Assembly (NCBI GenBank): GCA_041396905.1
Contig: JAWKXQ010000012.1
Span: 26,997 to 90,996, forward strand
Reading direction: 5' to 3'
Length of the DNA: 64,000 bases
Source: JACXVD01 sp020446665
GTDB taxonomy: Bacteria > Pseudomonadota > Alphaproteobacteria > Sphingomonadales > Sphingomonadaceae
Shown: positions 41,895 to 51,320 of the stretch, piece after piece
Position numbering within the stretch: position 1 is the stretch's first letter
How the letters are laid out: each line of letters begins with the position of its first letter
Translations under genes and position numbers: made by a program
The notes under the pieces: generated by a model
Seen by the model: only the letters and a program-made list of their open reading frames with translations
Database searches by the model: none
What the model was told of the DNA's origin: nothing

Positions 41895-42743
41895 CTAGCG
41901 GGCTTCCCCGGCTTCCTTCGGTGTGACGGGATCAGCGCCCCATTCGCTCCAGCTGCCGTCATAGAGTTCGCCATGCTCATGGCCGAGCAGGTTCATTGCA
42001 AACAGCAGCACACAGGCGGTTACACCGCCGCCGCAACTGGTGATGACCGGGCCTGCCGGATCCACCCCTGCTGTATCGAATTCCGCCTGCAATCCGGCTG
42101 CGTCCTTGAAGGTGCCGTCTTCATTGTAGAGCTTGAAGAAGGGCAGGTTGCGCGCACCGGGGATATGGCCCCCGGCGAGACCGTGCACGGCATCATCCAC
42201 TGCAGCGGTGAAGCGCCCGCCATCGCGTGCGTCAACCACCTGCGCGGCGCGGCTTTCCACATTGGCGAGCATGTCTGCCTTGCTGCGCACCTTGGCGCGT
42301 TTGTCGCCGCGTGGGGCATAGCTGGCCGCAGCGCAATCGGTGCAGCCCGTTTCCAGCGCGCGGCCTTCCGCCTTCCACTTGCCGAGGCCCCCATCGAGAA
42401 TGGCGACTTCGTCATGGCCGAACAGATGGAACATGTACCAGGCGCGGGCCGAGGTCTTCACGGCGCTGTCATCATAGATGACCACGCGGGTTGCCTCGGT
42501 AATCCCAAGCTCAGCCATGCGCGCGGCAAATTGTTCGGGCGTCGGCAGCGCATTGGGGACCGGGCTGCCGGCGTCCTTCAGGCTGGGCAGGTCGAGGAAT
42601 TTGGCGCCGGGAATGTGCCCGGTATCATATTCCGCGCGCGGATCGCGGCCTGCATTGGGAAGATGGGCGGAGGCATCCACCACGACGAGATCAGGCGAGC
42701 CGAGCGCATCGGCGAGCCACTGGGTTGAAACGAGATTTTCCAT
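41895..42743 (-). CDS. sseA: 3-mercaptopyruvate sulfurtransferase (two-domain rhodanese)
   Basis: Transfers sulfane sulfur from 3-mercaptopyruvate to thiophilic acceptors. The 282 residues form two rhodanese domains: an inactive N-terminal one (about 5-135; VVDASAHLPN, RVVIYDDS) and a catalytic C-terminal one with Cys237 in CGGGVTAC (237-244). The CG-G-VT loop is closer to mercaptopyruvate sulfurtransferase (CGSGVT) than to thiosulfate sulfurtransferase (CRxGVT). It lies 2 bp upstream of metC, consistent with a sulfur amino acid operon. Confidence 0.93.
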   Translation of the reverse strand: MENLVSTQWLADALGSPDLVVVDASAHLPNAGRDPRAEYDTGHIPGAKFLDLPSLKDAGSPVPNALPTPEQFAARMAELGITEATRVVIYDDSAVKTSARAWYMFHLFGHDEVAILDGGLGKWKAEGRALETGCTDCAAASYAPRGDKRAKVRSKADMLANVESRAAQVVDARDGGRFTAAVDDAVHGLAGGHIPGARNLPFFKLYNEDGTFKDAAGLQAEFDTAGVDPAGPVITSCGGGVTACVLLFAMNLLGHEHGELYDGSWSEWGADPVTPKEAGEAR

Positions 42744-42770
42744 AGCGCTTGGGTAGCGCCACAGCGCCCG

Positions 42771-43952
42771 CTAGTCGAGCGCCTTGAGACCCAGATTGGG
42801 GTATCCCTGCGGCGGCTGGTCAAGCCGATAGGGGCGCAGGCGGCTGCCGACGGTTTCCGGTACTTCACCCAGCAGGTAAGTGCGCGCAGCAGGCGGTATG
42901 CCATCAGCCGTGCAACGCCATAACAGCAGCGGCACGAGCAGCGGGACATTGCCTTGCATGATCGGCACAATTTCCGACAATGGCAGGACAATCTCACCCT
43001 TCAGGACTTGCGTCTCTCCCGGATCGAGCCGGGGCAGTTCATTGCGCAAGGTCAGCGCTCGCGCGGGATCGGCACGCTGTGCGTCAATCGGTGCAGAGCT
43101 GTGGGCCGCGGCCAGTTCCCCTTCCAGCTGCAGCCCTTCCAGCGGGGCACCGCCGGGATTGGTGATGCGCAGGCGATAGGACAGGCGCAAGGCCATCACG
43201 CTGCGGCTGAGTGAAGCGGTTTCCATCTCCAGCAGCGGTGCGCGGATGGCTATGCCACGTGCAACCGGGAGAGACGGGCTGGCGACTGGTTGTGTCTGCT
43301 CGGTGGGCGCAGGGGTGGGGACAGGTGGTGGTGTCGCTTCCTGCCGGGGGTCTGGCTCCGGAGACGCTTGCATCAGGGGCGGCATTATCTCGGGCACTGT
43401 TGCAGCGCTGCGTTTGCGCCATGCCCAACCAATGAGAACGAAGATCGCCAACAGGCCAAGTCCCGCCGCAAGCCAGATCCACCAGGGCCATGGCGTTCCC
43501 GGTGCAAAGTCCGGTGAAGCGGAAGGAGCCGACATCGATTCTGGCGGGGTGGGGAGCTCCGGCGAGGATTCGGGAAGCATCTCCGCCACATCGGGACTCG
43601 GCGTGGCTTGTGGCGCTGGTGTTTCGACCGGCGTTTGAGCCGCTGGCGGTTGCGGCTGGGATATTGTGCGCTCGGGGCGTTGTTCCACTGCGCGGCTTGG
43701 CGCCGGCACGGGGGCAGGGGTCTGCCTCGGCGCAGGGCTGGGCGACGGGCTGGGTGTTGGGGCGGGCCTGTCTGTCTCAATCGCGCGCGGGACGACGGGC
43801 ACGGCGCCTTCTGTATCGACCGGGCCCTGCACATTGGGCGATGCTGTCGCTGTGGGGGCAGGCGGCAGCTGGAAATCGCGCACCGATTGCTGCGCGCTCA
43901 CCGGGGCAGCGAGCGCAAGGGCGATCAGGGGCAGGGCGGGCAAGCGTTTCAT
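42771..43952 (-). CDS. Proline-rich membrane-anchored hypothetical protein
   Basis: A 393-residue protein from the ATG complementary to 43950-43952 (the open upstream frame crosses queF and is ignored). It has a signal peptide (MKRLPALPLIALALAAPVSA), a Pro/Ser/Thr/Glu-rich low-complexity segment (about 30-165), one transmembrane helix (PWPWWIWLAAGLGLLAIFVLIGWAW, about 168-192), a second Pro-rich linker and a C-terminal beta-rich domain (about 240-393). The last resembles an Ig-like/CARDB-type repeat (LSYRLRITNPGGAPLEGLQL). Function is unknown. It is divergent from queF. Confidence 0.75.
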   Translation of the reverse strand: MKRLPALPLIALALAAPVSAQQSVRDFQLPPAPTATASPNVQGPVDTEGAVPVVPRAIETDRPAPTPSPSPSPAPRQTPAPVPAPSRAVEQRPERTISQPQPPAAQTPVETPAPQATPSPDVAEMLPESSPELPTPPESMSAPSASPDFAPGTPWPWWIWLAAGLGLLAIFVLIGWAWRKRSAATVPEIMPPLMQASPEPDPRQEATPPPVPTPAPTEQTQPVASPSLPVARGIAIRAPLLEMETASLSRSVMALRLSYRLRITNPGGAPLEGLQLEGELAAAHSSAPIDAQRADPARALTLRNELPRLDPGETQVLKGEIVLPLSEIVPIMQGNVPLLVPLLLWRCTADGIPPAARTYLLGEVPETVGSRLRPYRLDQPPQGYPNLGLKALD

Positions 43953-44054
43953 TCGGTTTTCGGTCCAGAGCGGGAAGCGCGCTGAATAGGCACTGAATTG
44001 CCCGAATCCAACCGCCCGCTTGTGTCTTTCGCGCGTTCGGGGCAGATGCGCGGC

Positions 44055-44500
44055 ATGAGCGACACACCTGACACATTGCACCTTGGCCAGACCAGCGCCC
44101 TGCCGGCATCGCCGGAAGCGGCGCAGCTGGACTATGTCCCCAATCCGCGCGCGGGCAGCCTCTACCTTGTCCGCTTCGCCGCGCCCGAATTCACCTCGCT
44201 GTGCCCGGTAACCAGCCAGCCTGATTTCGCGCATCTGGTGATCGATTATGCGCCGGGCGACATCGCTGAATCTAAAAAGTTCCCAAGCTCTTCCCCGGGC
44301 TCTTTTCGCAACCATTCCGGCTTTCACGATGTGGCACGGCCAGCGGCTGGGCAGAGGAAATGAAGCCCTGCTGGCTGCGCATTGGCGGTTATTGGCATTA
44401 CGCGCGGCGGCATACCGATTGATGTCTTCTGGCAACCGGCGCTGCCTGCCGGATTCAGGGTGCCTGATCAGGGTGCGGCCAGCCATCGCGGCAGGGGTAA
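44055..44500 (+). pseudogene. queF: Decayed NADPH-dependent 7-cyano-7-deazaguanine reductase (queF)
   Basis: QueF reduces preQ0 to preQ1 in queuosine synthesis. The first 70 or so residues from ATG 44055 are perfect (LGQTSALPASPEAAQLDYVPNPRAGS, with catalytic Cys in FTSLCPVT). After LVIDYAPGD the frame falls apart. Recognisable pieces, ESK, GSFRNHSGFH, EMKPCWLRIGGYW, GGIPIDVFWQPALP and VPDQG...RGRG, appear in three different frames up to the TAA at 44498-44500. At least five short indels are needed to restore the gene. This is either a real pseudogene or a patch of poor sequence. Confidence 0.85.
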
Positions 44501-44529
44501 GTCTGCCCTTCTTTGTCGGGGGAGAGAAG

Positions 44530-47500
44530 GTGGTAACGGCAAGGATATTCGGATTTCCACGCCGTTGCTTGCATTGCTGCTGCCTGCTCAGGTGCTGGCA
44601 CAGGTAGTCAGTTTTAACCCGGAGGGCTGCAGTTTCGGCAAGGAACTGGACGCTGAATTCGAAAGCCTGCAGGATGAACATGATGCCGGGCTGGAGGCAG
44701 TCGGCCTGCGCTTCCGCTACCCCGATGAAGAACGCGGCGGCGAATATAGCGTCACGCGCGAGCTTACCGTCTCTGTCCCCGGCCAGCCGCAGGTCAGCGC
44801 CATTTCCATCGCTTTCGACCAGCGCATGGTCTATTTCCGCGACGATCTCGAAACTGTCCTGCAATGGGCAGAAAAGCGGGGCTTCTACCGACCCGGCGAG
44901 GATGGTTATCTCGGCAATGTGATCCTGCCCAATGGCGAAGAGGCGGACCGGGGAACGATCTTCGGTACCCAAGATTACCGCTATGACGAGGCGCAGGGCG
45001 AGACGGTGGCGTTCTTTGACCCGCGCGGCAAATCGGGGATTGCCTGTGCCTATCCGCAAGCCCTGCGGCTGGCGGAGCAATCAGGCCTGCCGCTGGAGGA
45101 ATTTGCGACGTTCCGCCCTGACAAGGCGATCTGGACCGATCCGGTAGCCCGTGCAGCCACCGAAGCAGAAGCCGCACGCGCAGCGGGAGACTTCGACAAA
45201 GCGGCGCGGCAATCGCGCGAATTGCTTGATCTGCTCGACGCCGCCGGGGCGCGGAAGAGCAAGGAATATGCCGCTGCACTCGATAGCCACGGGCAGAGCC
45301 TGGTCGGGCTGGGCCGCCAGTGGGAGGCGCTGGAATTGTTCCGCAGTGCGCGCAGCCTTGCGGCGGAAACCATGGGCCTGCGGCACCCCGTCACCACCGG
45401 CTATTCGGGCCATTATGCCAGCACACTCAACAGCTTGCGCCCCGGTGATGAGGCATGGTGGGAAATGACTTTCGTGCGCGGCGAGTTTGCCGACCTGTTC
45501 GGTGATGACGATCCGCGCACCTTGGCCGCGCTCAACCAGCAGGGTATCGCCACGGGAGACATCGTGCTCGCCGGGCGCGAGGAAATGCTCGAACTGGACG
45601 ATGCGCGGTCCATGCTGCTTGACGGGCTCAAGCGCAGCATCACTCGCTTCGGGCCGAAACATCCTGACACACTGGCGATCCTGTTCAGCCTTGGGCTCGT
45701 GCTCGACAGGATGGACGAGAAAGATCGTGCCGCTGAAGCGATCTCGGCAGTGATTGTCGGAAGACGCGAGCTTCTCGGGACCAATCATCCGCTGACCTTG
45801 CAGGCAATTTCGGCGCAGGCCGATTTCCGCCTGCGCGACCCGGCACAGCGCAGCGGGGCGCTGGGCGCAGCCCTGGTCTTGACGGATGCGTGGAAGGAAC
45901 GCCGCCTGACACTGGCTACCACGGCGCAGGACGAAGCCCAGCGAGCACGCGAAATGTCCGCCCAGAAGCGCGATTTTCTGGCGCTGGCCGAAGCTTCATG
46001 GTGGAACGTTGAAGGCAATCCCGACATGGCGGCGGGTTTGCGCGGAACCGCTTTCCTCGCCTTGCAGGAAGCGATGGCTGGCAGCACGGATCGTGCCGTG
46101 GCGCTGATGGCTGCACGCCGCGCTGCCGATGCAGCGGGGACGGGGCTGGGCGAACTGGCGGCGCGCAGGCAGGCGCTGGCCGATGAATGGAGCGCGGTAG
46201 AGACGCGGCTGACCGCACTGCTTGGGGCAAGCGATCCCGCAGCGGAACGCGCAGCCTTGTCGGCACGGCAGGATGCAATCGAGACCGAACTGGCGCAAAT
46301 TGACCAGCGCTTGCAGGCCGAGGCTCCGGCCTATTTTGCCTTCACCCGGCCACAAGCGCTGGACCTGTCTGAAACGCAGCGGATGCTGGAGAAGGACGAG
46401 GCTGTGCTGCTGCTCCAGCCTACCCCGTGGGGAACGCATGTCTTTGCCGTGACCCGCAAAAGCGTTGCCTGGCATCGGTCCGACTGGACCGATCGCGACG
46501 TGGGCGATGCCGTGCGTCGCCTGCTTTGGGATGTCGGTGGCAATGTAAAAGTTGCCTCGTGGGAAGAGGCGGAATGGAGCCAGCAAGGCAGCGGCGCCTA
46601 TCCCTATGATCGGGGGGACCGCTTTTGCGCTCTACCAGCAACTGGTTGCACCGGTTGAAGCCACGCTGGAAGGCCGGACGCATTTGCTGGTTGCGGCCGG
46701 GGGGGGCTTGTCAGGTTTGCCGCTGGCGATCCTTGTCACGCAGGAGCCGCAGGGCGAGGATGGCAATCCGGATGATTTGCGCGCCACCAGCTGGCTGGCC
46801 GATAAATATGCGCTGGTGAATATCCCCTCTCTCTCGGCCCTGAAGGCCCTGCGCAGCACCGGTAGGGATGGCGGGCCATCGGAAGGCCGCTTCACCGGTT
46901 TTGGCGATCCCCTGCTGGAAGGGGCCGGGGAAGAGCGGGGCGGCAATCGCAGTGCCCGGCGCGGATCGGGGACGCAGCGCGCCGCAGCCTATTTCCTCGG
47001 GCGCAGCGGCGTGATGGATCAACCGCTGGCAGATGTTGCGAGCCTGCGCAGCCTCGCGCGCCTGCCGGGTACGGCGCAGGAAATCGCCTCGCTGGCGCAA
47101 GCCTTTGGCGCGGCGCAGGACCAGCTCTTTGTCGGTCCACGCGCGACTGAGAGCAATTTCCGCAGTCTCAACCTGAAAGGCATTGGCGTGCTGGCGCTGG
47201 CCACACATGGCCTCGTTTCAGGGGAACTCGATGGCTATAGCGAGCCGGGGCTGGTCTTCACCCCGCCAGCCGAGCCAAGCCTCGCCGATGATGGTTTGCT
47301 GACGACCTCCGAGATCGCCGGGCTGGAGATTGATGCCGAATGGGTGATCCTTTCTGCCTGCAACACCGCAGCCGGGGATGGTGATGAAGGGGCGCCGGGC
47401 CTGTCTGGCCTGGCGCGCGCTTTCTTTTATGCCGGGGCGCGCAGCCTGCTTGCGTCACATTGGCCGGTGCGCGACGATGTCGCTCCGCGCATTACAGTGC

Positions 47501-47661
47501 GGACGGTCGAGCTACGTCGCGAAAATCCGAAATTGTCCCGGGCTCAGGCTTTTAGCCAGGCGATTCGGGAAGTGCGCAATGATCCGCAGGCAGACAGCGA
47601 TAACGACACCTGGGCTCATCCCAATGCGTGGGCACCCTTCGTGCTGGTGGGAGACCGCTAG
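44530..47661 (+). CDS. TPR-CHAT domain protein, exported (frameshifted as read)
   Basis: A caspase-like (C80/C25 clan) CHAT domain protein of about 1,040 residues when two frameshifts are repaired. Start: GTG 44530 after GGGGGAGAG, giving VVTARIF, then (one base missing near 44545) a signal peptide ISTPLLALLLPAQVLAQ. Tetratricopeptide-like repeats cover about residues 200-500 (DFDKAARQSRELLDLLDAAG). An extra G in the G6 run at 46612-46617 shifts frame just before the CHAT domain. Its catalytic dyad is intact: His codon 47206-47208 (ATHGLV) and Cys codon 47359-47361 (LSACNTA). Its substrate is unknown; no gasdermin or CRISPR gene is nearby. Confidence 0.8.
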
Positions 47662-48011
47662 AGGTCGTGCAGGCCGCGCGTTCCGCTGCGATTGCGCTCG
47701 TCCAGTGTAGCCCGGATATGTTCGAACACGGCACCATAGAGACGGTTCTGGAACTCGATCCCAACCACGTGGTTCAAGCACCAGCGGACCGTAGCAACCA
47801 CCGGGCCGATCGGGCCAATGCGGATGCTGATTTCGCGGTCGGGTTCCAGACGTCCGAAACGGTCATAAAAGCGACAACCGCTTTCGGAGATATCCAGAAT
47901 GCGCACATCTTTGGGAACACCGGTGCCAGTGCGATATCGGCCTTCGATCGCAATCTCGAAGCGATCATCGCGCCGGGCATTGTCGTCAGGCATGATTGCG
48001 CGCTGTTCCAT
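47658..48011 (-). CDS. PilZ domain protein
   Basis: A small cytosolic c-di-GMP receptor of 117 residues from the ATG complementary to 48009-48011. An upstream Met at 48071 gives a 137-residue form with a less plausible start. Both ligand motifs are intact: RRDDR (RxxxR) and DISESG (D/NxSxxG). It consists of the PilZ domain alone, so it probably acts by binding a partner. It is convergent with the CHAT gene, whose stop codon it overlaps. Confidence 0.88.
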   Translation of the reverse strand: MEQRAIMPDDNARRDDRFEIAIEGRYRTGTGVPKDVRILDISESGCRFYDRFGRLEPDREISIRIGPIGPVVATVRWCLNHVVGIEFQNRLYGAVFEHIRATLDERNRSGTRGLHDL

Positions 48012-48163
48012 GAGGCCGGGCTTAGTGTGAAACGGTAAATTTCTGGCTAAGACAAACGACTGACTCTGCATCCAAAGGATGGGCTGATTTGCGGGCTGAT
48101 TTGCCCTTCTGCAACGCCGGATTTCCTGACCCTAAGTTTGAAGATGCAGGGCCAGACTGTGGA

Positions 48164-48358
48164 AAGCGTAAGGGATATCCCACTGTATCGGTCACGCGCA
48201 ATTGCGTGGAGGATAGCGAGATTGCCGGGGTGATAATCAAGGCCGGCGATCTGATCTATCTGGCCAGCCTTCCCCCTTTCACTCTGGCGCAAGGGGCAAG
48301 GCCGACTTTCCGCCCCGGCAATGTCGGCGCGGTTTCGCAATTGCCGCTGAGCTGGTGA
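48164..48358 (+). pseudogene. Cytochrome P450 remnant (internal deletion)
   Basis: A short open stretch encodes YPTVSVTRNCVEDSEIAG and IIKAGDLIYLAS, matching the post-K-helix beta strands of bacterial P450s. It runs directly into FTLAQGARPTFRPGNVG and LPLSW, matching the extreme C-terminus. The intervening 55-60 residues, including the heme-binding FGxGxHxCxG loop and L-helix, are missing, and so is everything upstream of the K-helix. It cannot be a working enzyme. It ends 30 bp from the 3' end of tRNA-Thr. Confidence 0.6.
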
Positions 48359-48388
48359 AGCGGCGATTTGTCGGAGAAGTGAGGAGAG

Positions 48389-48464
<76 letters not shown>

Positions 48465-48470
48465 ACGTTT

Positions 48471-48542
48471 TTTCTTTCAGTACTATCGCTTCGCTGCTTG
48501 AGGACGTTTCTTTCTGTCCTACCGCTTCGCTGCACAAGGACG
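48471..48542. repeat. Tandem 36 bp repeat upstream of tRNA-Thr
   Basis: Two adjacent 36 bp units (48471-48506 and 48507-48542) share about 30 of 36 positions: both start TTTCTTTC, contain CGCTTCGCTGC and end AGGACG. They lie just upstream of the tRNA-Thr gene in its direction of transcription and may include or duplicate its promoter. Confidence 0.6.
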
Positions 48543-48585
48543 GGTGTCTTTCAAGCTGCTCTGCAACAGGAAGCGCCCGCTAGCC

Positions 48586-49473
48586 TTAAACCGCTCCAAA
48601 TGTCCAGCCCTCTGTGCGGGCAATTTCATCGGAAAGCCCGCTGGGGTGCCAATAGGCGCGCTCATGCCCGATCTTGCGCAGCCAGGCGGCGGTGATCAGC
48701 GCGTCAGAGGAATGGTCGTCAATCGGGCCGCTGCCGGGAATGGGCGGCGAATCGAGGCGGTCCAGCGCGTCGTTCAGATCTTCATAGCTGCGCAGCTTGG
48801 TCTTTGCGCCCGACACCCCGCCGCCGCGTGCGGCGATGGAAGTGTACATCTCCACCAGCACCGGGCCGCTATCGGGCAGCGGATCGACCGGCCACACCGC
48901 CACATGGCCGCGCAGCCGGTGCAGCATTCTCATGCCGGTCAGGCTCGACTTGCCGACCTGCGCTGCACCAACCAGATTGAAATTGCTCACCGGGCGCACG
49001 CCCTGTGCCCGCTGTGCTTCCTCTGCCACGCGAAAGCGCCCTTCGCGGGTGGCGGCATCGGGCAGGTGGAAGCGATCGCCGACATGGTCTTTCGAATGCC
49101 GGAAATAGCGCGATGCCTCTGGATGGGAGACGAAGCTGCCGCACTCCAGATGCGGATCATGCGCGCAAACACGATCAATCATCGCCCATAAGTCTCTGGC
49201 ATCTGACGGAGTTTCTGCCCAATCGGGAAAGAACGCACCGGCATCGGCAAAGGGCAGCGATATGCCCAGATCCATCCCCACCAGCGTGTCAGGCGGCAGA
49301 TGATCGCGCAGGATTTCCAGCACATCCCCCCGCGCCCAGCCACGCCCCGGATCAACCAGCACCGGCGGCCCGCCCGCTGCATCGGCCAAGGCAAGCGCAA
49401 TCCCCTTCTGCCGTTCGCCCTTCGCGCCGGACCAGTCGATCGCGAGGAAATGGCGGAAGCGACCGGGCTGCAT
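48586..49473 (-). CDS. DUF429-like predicted RNase H-fold protein
   Basis: A 295-residue protein starting MQPGRFRHFLAIDWSGAKG at the ATG that overlaps the rarA stop (TGATG); the frame opens 36 bp earlier without support. The opening FLAIDWSGAKGERQKGI and VGMDLGISLP followed by DDHSSDALITAAWLRK provide the spaced acidic residues of an RNase H-like fold, as in the DUF429 predicted nuclease family. Substrate and role are unknown. Coupling with rarA suggests a DNA metabolism link, but only by context. Confidence 0.65.
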   Translation of the reverse strand: MQPGRFRHFLAIDWSGAKGERQKGIALALADAAGGPPVLVDPGRGWARGDVLEILRDHLPPDTLVGMDLGISLPFADAGAFFPDWAETPSDARDLWAMIDRVCAHDPHLECGSFVSHPEASRYFRHSKDHVGDRFHLPDAATREGRFRVAEEAQRAQGVRPVSNFNLVGAAQVGKSSLTGMRMLHRLRGHVAVWPVDPLPDSGPVLVEMYTSIAARGGGVSGAKTKLRSYEDLNDALDRLDSPPIPGSGPIDDHSSDALITAAWLRKIGHERAYWHPSGLSDEIARTEGWTFGAV

Positions 49474-50792
49474 CACCCCTGCAATTCCTTGCGCCGTTTT
49501 TCCCACCATTGCATGCGCTTGAGCACTTCGCGTTCAAACCCGCGCTCTACCGGGGAATAGAACTCCTGCGGTGGCATGTCTTCGGGCCAGTAATTATCGC
49601 CGGAAAAGCCGCCTTCGGCATCGTGGTCATAACTATAGCCGCTGCCATAGCCGATATCCTTCATCAGCTTGGTCGGCGCATTGAGGATGTTTTGCGGCGG
49701 CATCAGGCTGCCGGTTTCGCGCGCGCTTTTCCATGCGGCTTTTTGCGCGGCATAGGCGGCATTCGATTTGGGTGCGGTGGCGCAGTAGAGGCAGGCCTGC
49801 ACCACGGCCAGCTCGCCCTCGGGGCTACCGAGAAATTCATAGGCGTCCTTGGCGGCGAGGCACTGCACCAGCGCCTGCGGATCAGCCAGCCCGATATCCT
49901 CGCTGGCAAAGCGCACCAGCCGACGCAGCACGTAGAGCGGCTCTTCCCCCGCTGTCAGCATACGCGCCATGTAGTATAGCGCCGCCTGCGGATCGCTGCC
50001 GCGCAGGCTTTTGTGCAGGGCGGAGATCAGATTGTAATGCCCGTCGCGATCCTTGTCGTACACGGCGACGCGGCGCTGGAGGAACTTGCCCAGCCCCGCA
50101 GGGTCAAGCGGTTCGGGGATTTGCGCGTTGTAGAGCGTTTCCGCCTGATTGAGCAGGAAACGCCCGTCACCATCGGCGCTGGCGACCAGCGCCTCACGCG
50201 CATCGGCGGTCAGGGGCAGGGGGCCTGCCAGTTGCTCCGCCCGGTCCAGCAATTTGCCCAGCGCCTCTGCATCCAGACGGTGCAGGATCAGCACCTGCGC
50301 GCGGCTGAGTAGTGCGGCGTTGAGCGCGAAGCTGGGGTTCTCCGTCGTCGCCCCGACCAGCGTCACTGTGCCGCGCTCGACAAAGGGCAGGAAGCCATCC
50401 TGCTGCGCTCGGTTGAAGCGGTGGATTTCGTCCACGAAAAGCAGTGTTTTCTGACCGGCGCTGGCCATCTTGTCAGCCTCGGCAAAGGCTTTCTTCAAAT
50501 CCGCTACGCCGGAAAATACCGCGCTCACAGAGACAAAACGCATCCCCACCGCATCGGCGAGCAGGCGGGCGGTGCTGGTCTTGCCTGTGCCGGGCGGCCC
50601 CCACAGGATCATGCTGGACAGGCGCCCTGCCGCAACCATCCGCCCTATGGCCCCTTCCGGCCCGGTCAGATGTTCCTGCCCGATGACTTCTTCCAGCCCG
50701 CGCGGGCGGAGGCGATCCGCTAGCGGCGCATCCTCTCCCGGAATATCCGGGCCCGGCGCGTTGGGGGAATCGTCGGCAAACAGGTCAGACAT
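49473..50792 (-). CDS. rarA: Replication-associated recombination protein RarA (MgsA)
   Basis: AAA+ ATPase of the RarA/WRNIP1 family acting at stalled replication forks, 439 residues. Walker A GPPGTGKTS lies at 65-73, Walker B LLFVDEIHRFNRAQQD at about 118-133, and sensor 1 at GATTENPSF. The C-terminal tetramerisation domain is full length (RGSDPQAALYYMARML, ASEDIGLADPQAL). An N-terminal acidic/proline linker of about 25 residues precedes DRLRPRGLEEVIGQEHL. It is the first gene of a two-gene unit with the DUF429-like protein. Confidence 0.95.
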   Translation of the reverse strand: MSDLFADDSPNAPGPDIPGEDAPLADRLRPRGLEEVIGQEHLTGPEGAIGRMVAAGRLSSMILWGPPGTGKTSTARLLADAVGMRFVSVSAVFSGVADLKKAFAEADKMASAGQKTLLFVDEIHRFNRAQQDGFLPFVERGTVTLVGATTENPSFALNAALLSRAQVLILHRLDAEALGKLLDRAEQLAGPLPLTADAREALVASADGDGRFLLNQAETLYNAQIPEPLDPAGLGKFLQRRVAVYDKDRDGHYNLISALHKSLRGSDPQAALYYMARMLTAGEEPLYVLRRLVRFASEDIGLADPQALVQCLAAKDAYEFLGSPEGELAVVQACLYCATAPKSNAAYAAQKAAWKSARETGSLMPPQNILNAPTKLMKDIGYGSGYSYDHDAEGGFSGDNYWPEDMPPQEFYSPVERGFEREVLKRMQWWEKRRKELQG

Positions 50793-50876
50793 GGCCTCGA
50801 GTCTTAGGCATTCAGACAGGAATTGCCATTGCCGCCTGCGCGGTTATCATGCGCGTTCTTTCGGGGGAGAGGGAAA

Positions 50877-51317
50877 ATGAACAATCCTGTGACCAAAACG
50901 CCATGGCACCTTTGGGTGGTCGGCATTGTATCGCTGTTATGGAATTCGATTGGCGCGTCGGATTACGTCTTTTCGAGCCTGCGGAACGAGGCATGGTTCG
51001 AGATGATGCAATATCCACCAGAAGGCATCGCTTATCTCGATGCCTTTCCCGCCTGGGCACATGGCGGCTGGGCTTTGGGTACATTGGGTGCCTTTATCGG
51101 CTCGATCCTGCTGCTCCTGCGCAGTCGTCATGCGTTGACAGCGTTCGCGGTTTCGCTGCTGGGGATTGCAATAACGACTGCCTATGAAGCTGGTGTGGAG
51201 ATGCCAGCGGTATTGGCGGAAGCGCAACCGGCATGGTTCCCATACTTGCTGTGGTCGATCGCGACATTCCTGCTGATCTACAGCTGGTCGATGAAAAAGA
51301 AGGGCGTCCTGCGCTGA
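50877..51317 (+). CDS. Small integral membrane protein, unknown function
   Basis: A 146-residue protein with four predicted transmembrane helices (about 10-28, 58-78, 83-103 and 121-140) and a short basic C-terminus (MKKKGVLR). Start ATG 50877 follows GAGAGGGAAA. The opening TPWHLWVVGIVSLLWNSIGASDYV recurs in sphingomonad small membrane proteins of unknown role. It is convergent with the glycosyltransferase gene, with 3 bp between their stops. Confidence 0.72.
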   Translation: MNNPVTKTPWHLWVVGIVSLLWNSIGASDYVFSSLRNEAWFEMMQYPPEGIAYLDAFPAWAHGGWALGTLGAFIGSILLLLRSRHALTAFAVSLLGIAITTAYEAGVEMPAVLAEAQPAWFPYLLWSIATFLLIYSWSMKKKGVLR

Positions 51318-51320
51318 GGT

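Noticed and set aside
43998..44363. A complete 121-residue gene at 43998-44363
   Set aside because: It is the first part of queF read past its first frameshift; the real start is the ATG at 44055.
44530..48011. The CHAT-PilZ region as an antiphage defence island (CHAT-gasdermin or craspase-like)
   Set aside because: No gasdermin, Cas7-11 or other effector is adjacent, the CHAT protein carries a secretion signal, and the flanks are housekeeping genes.
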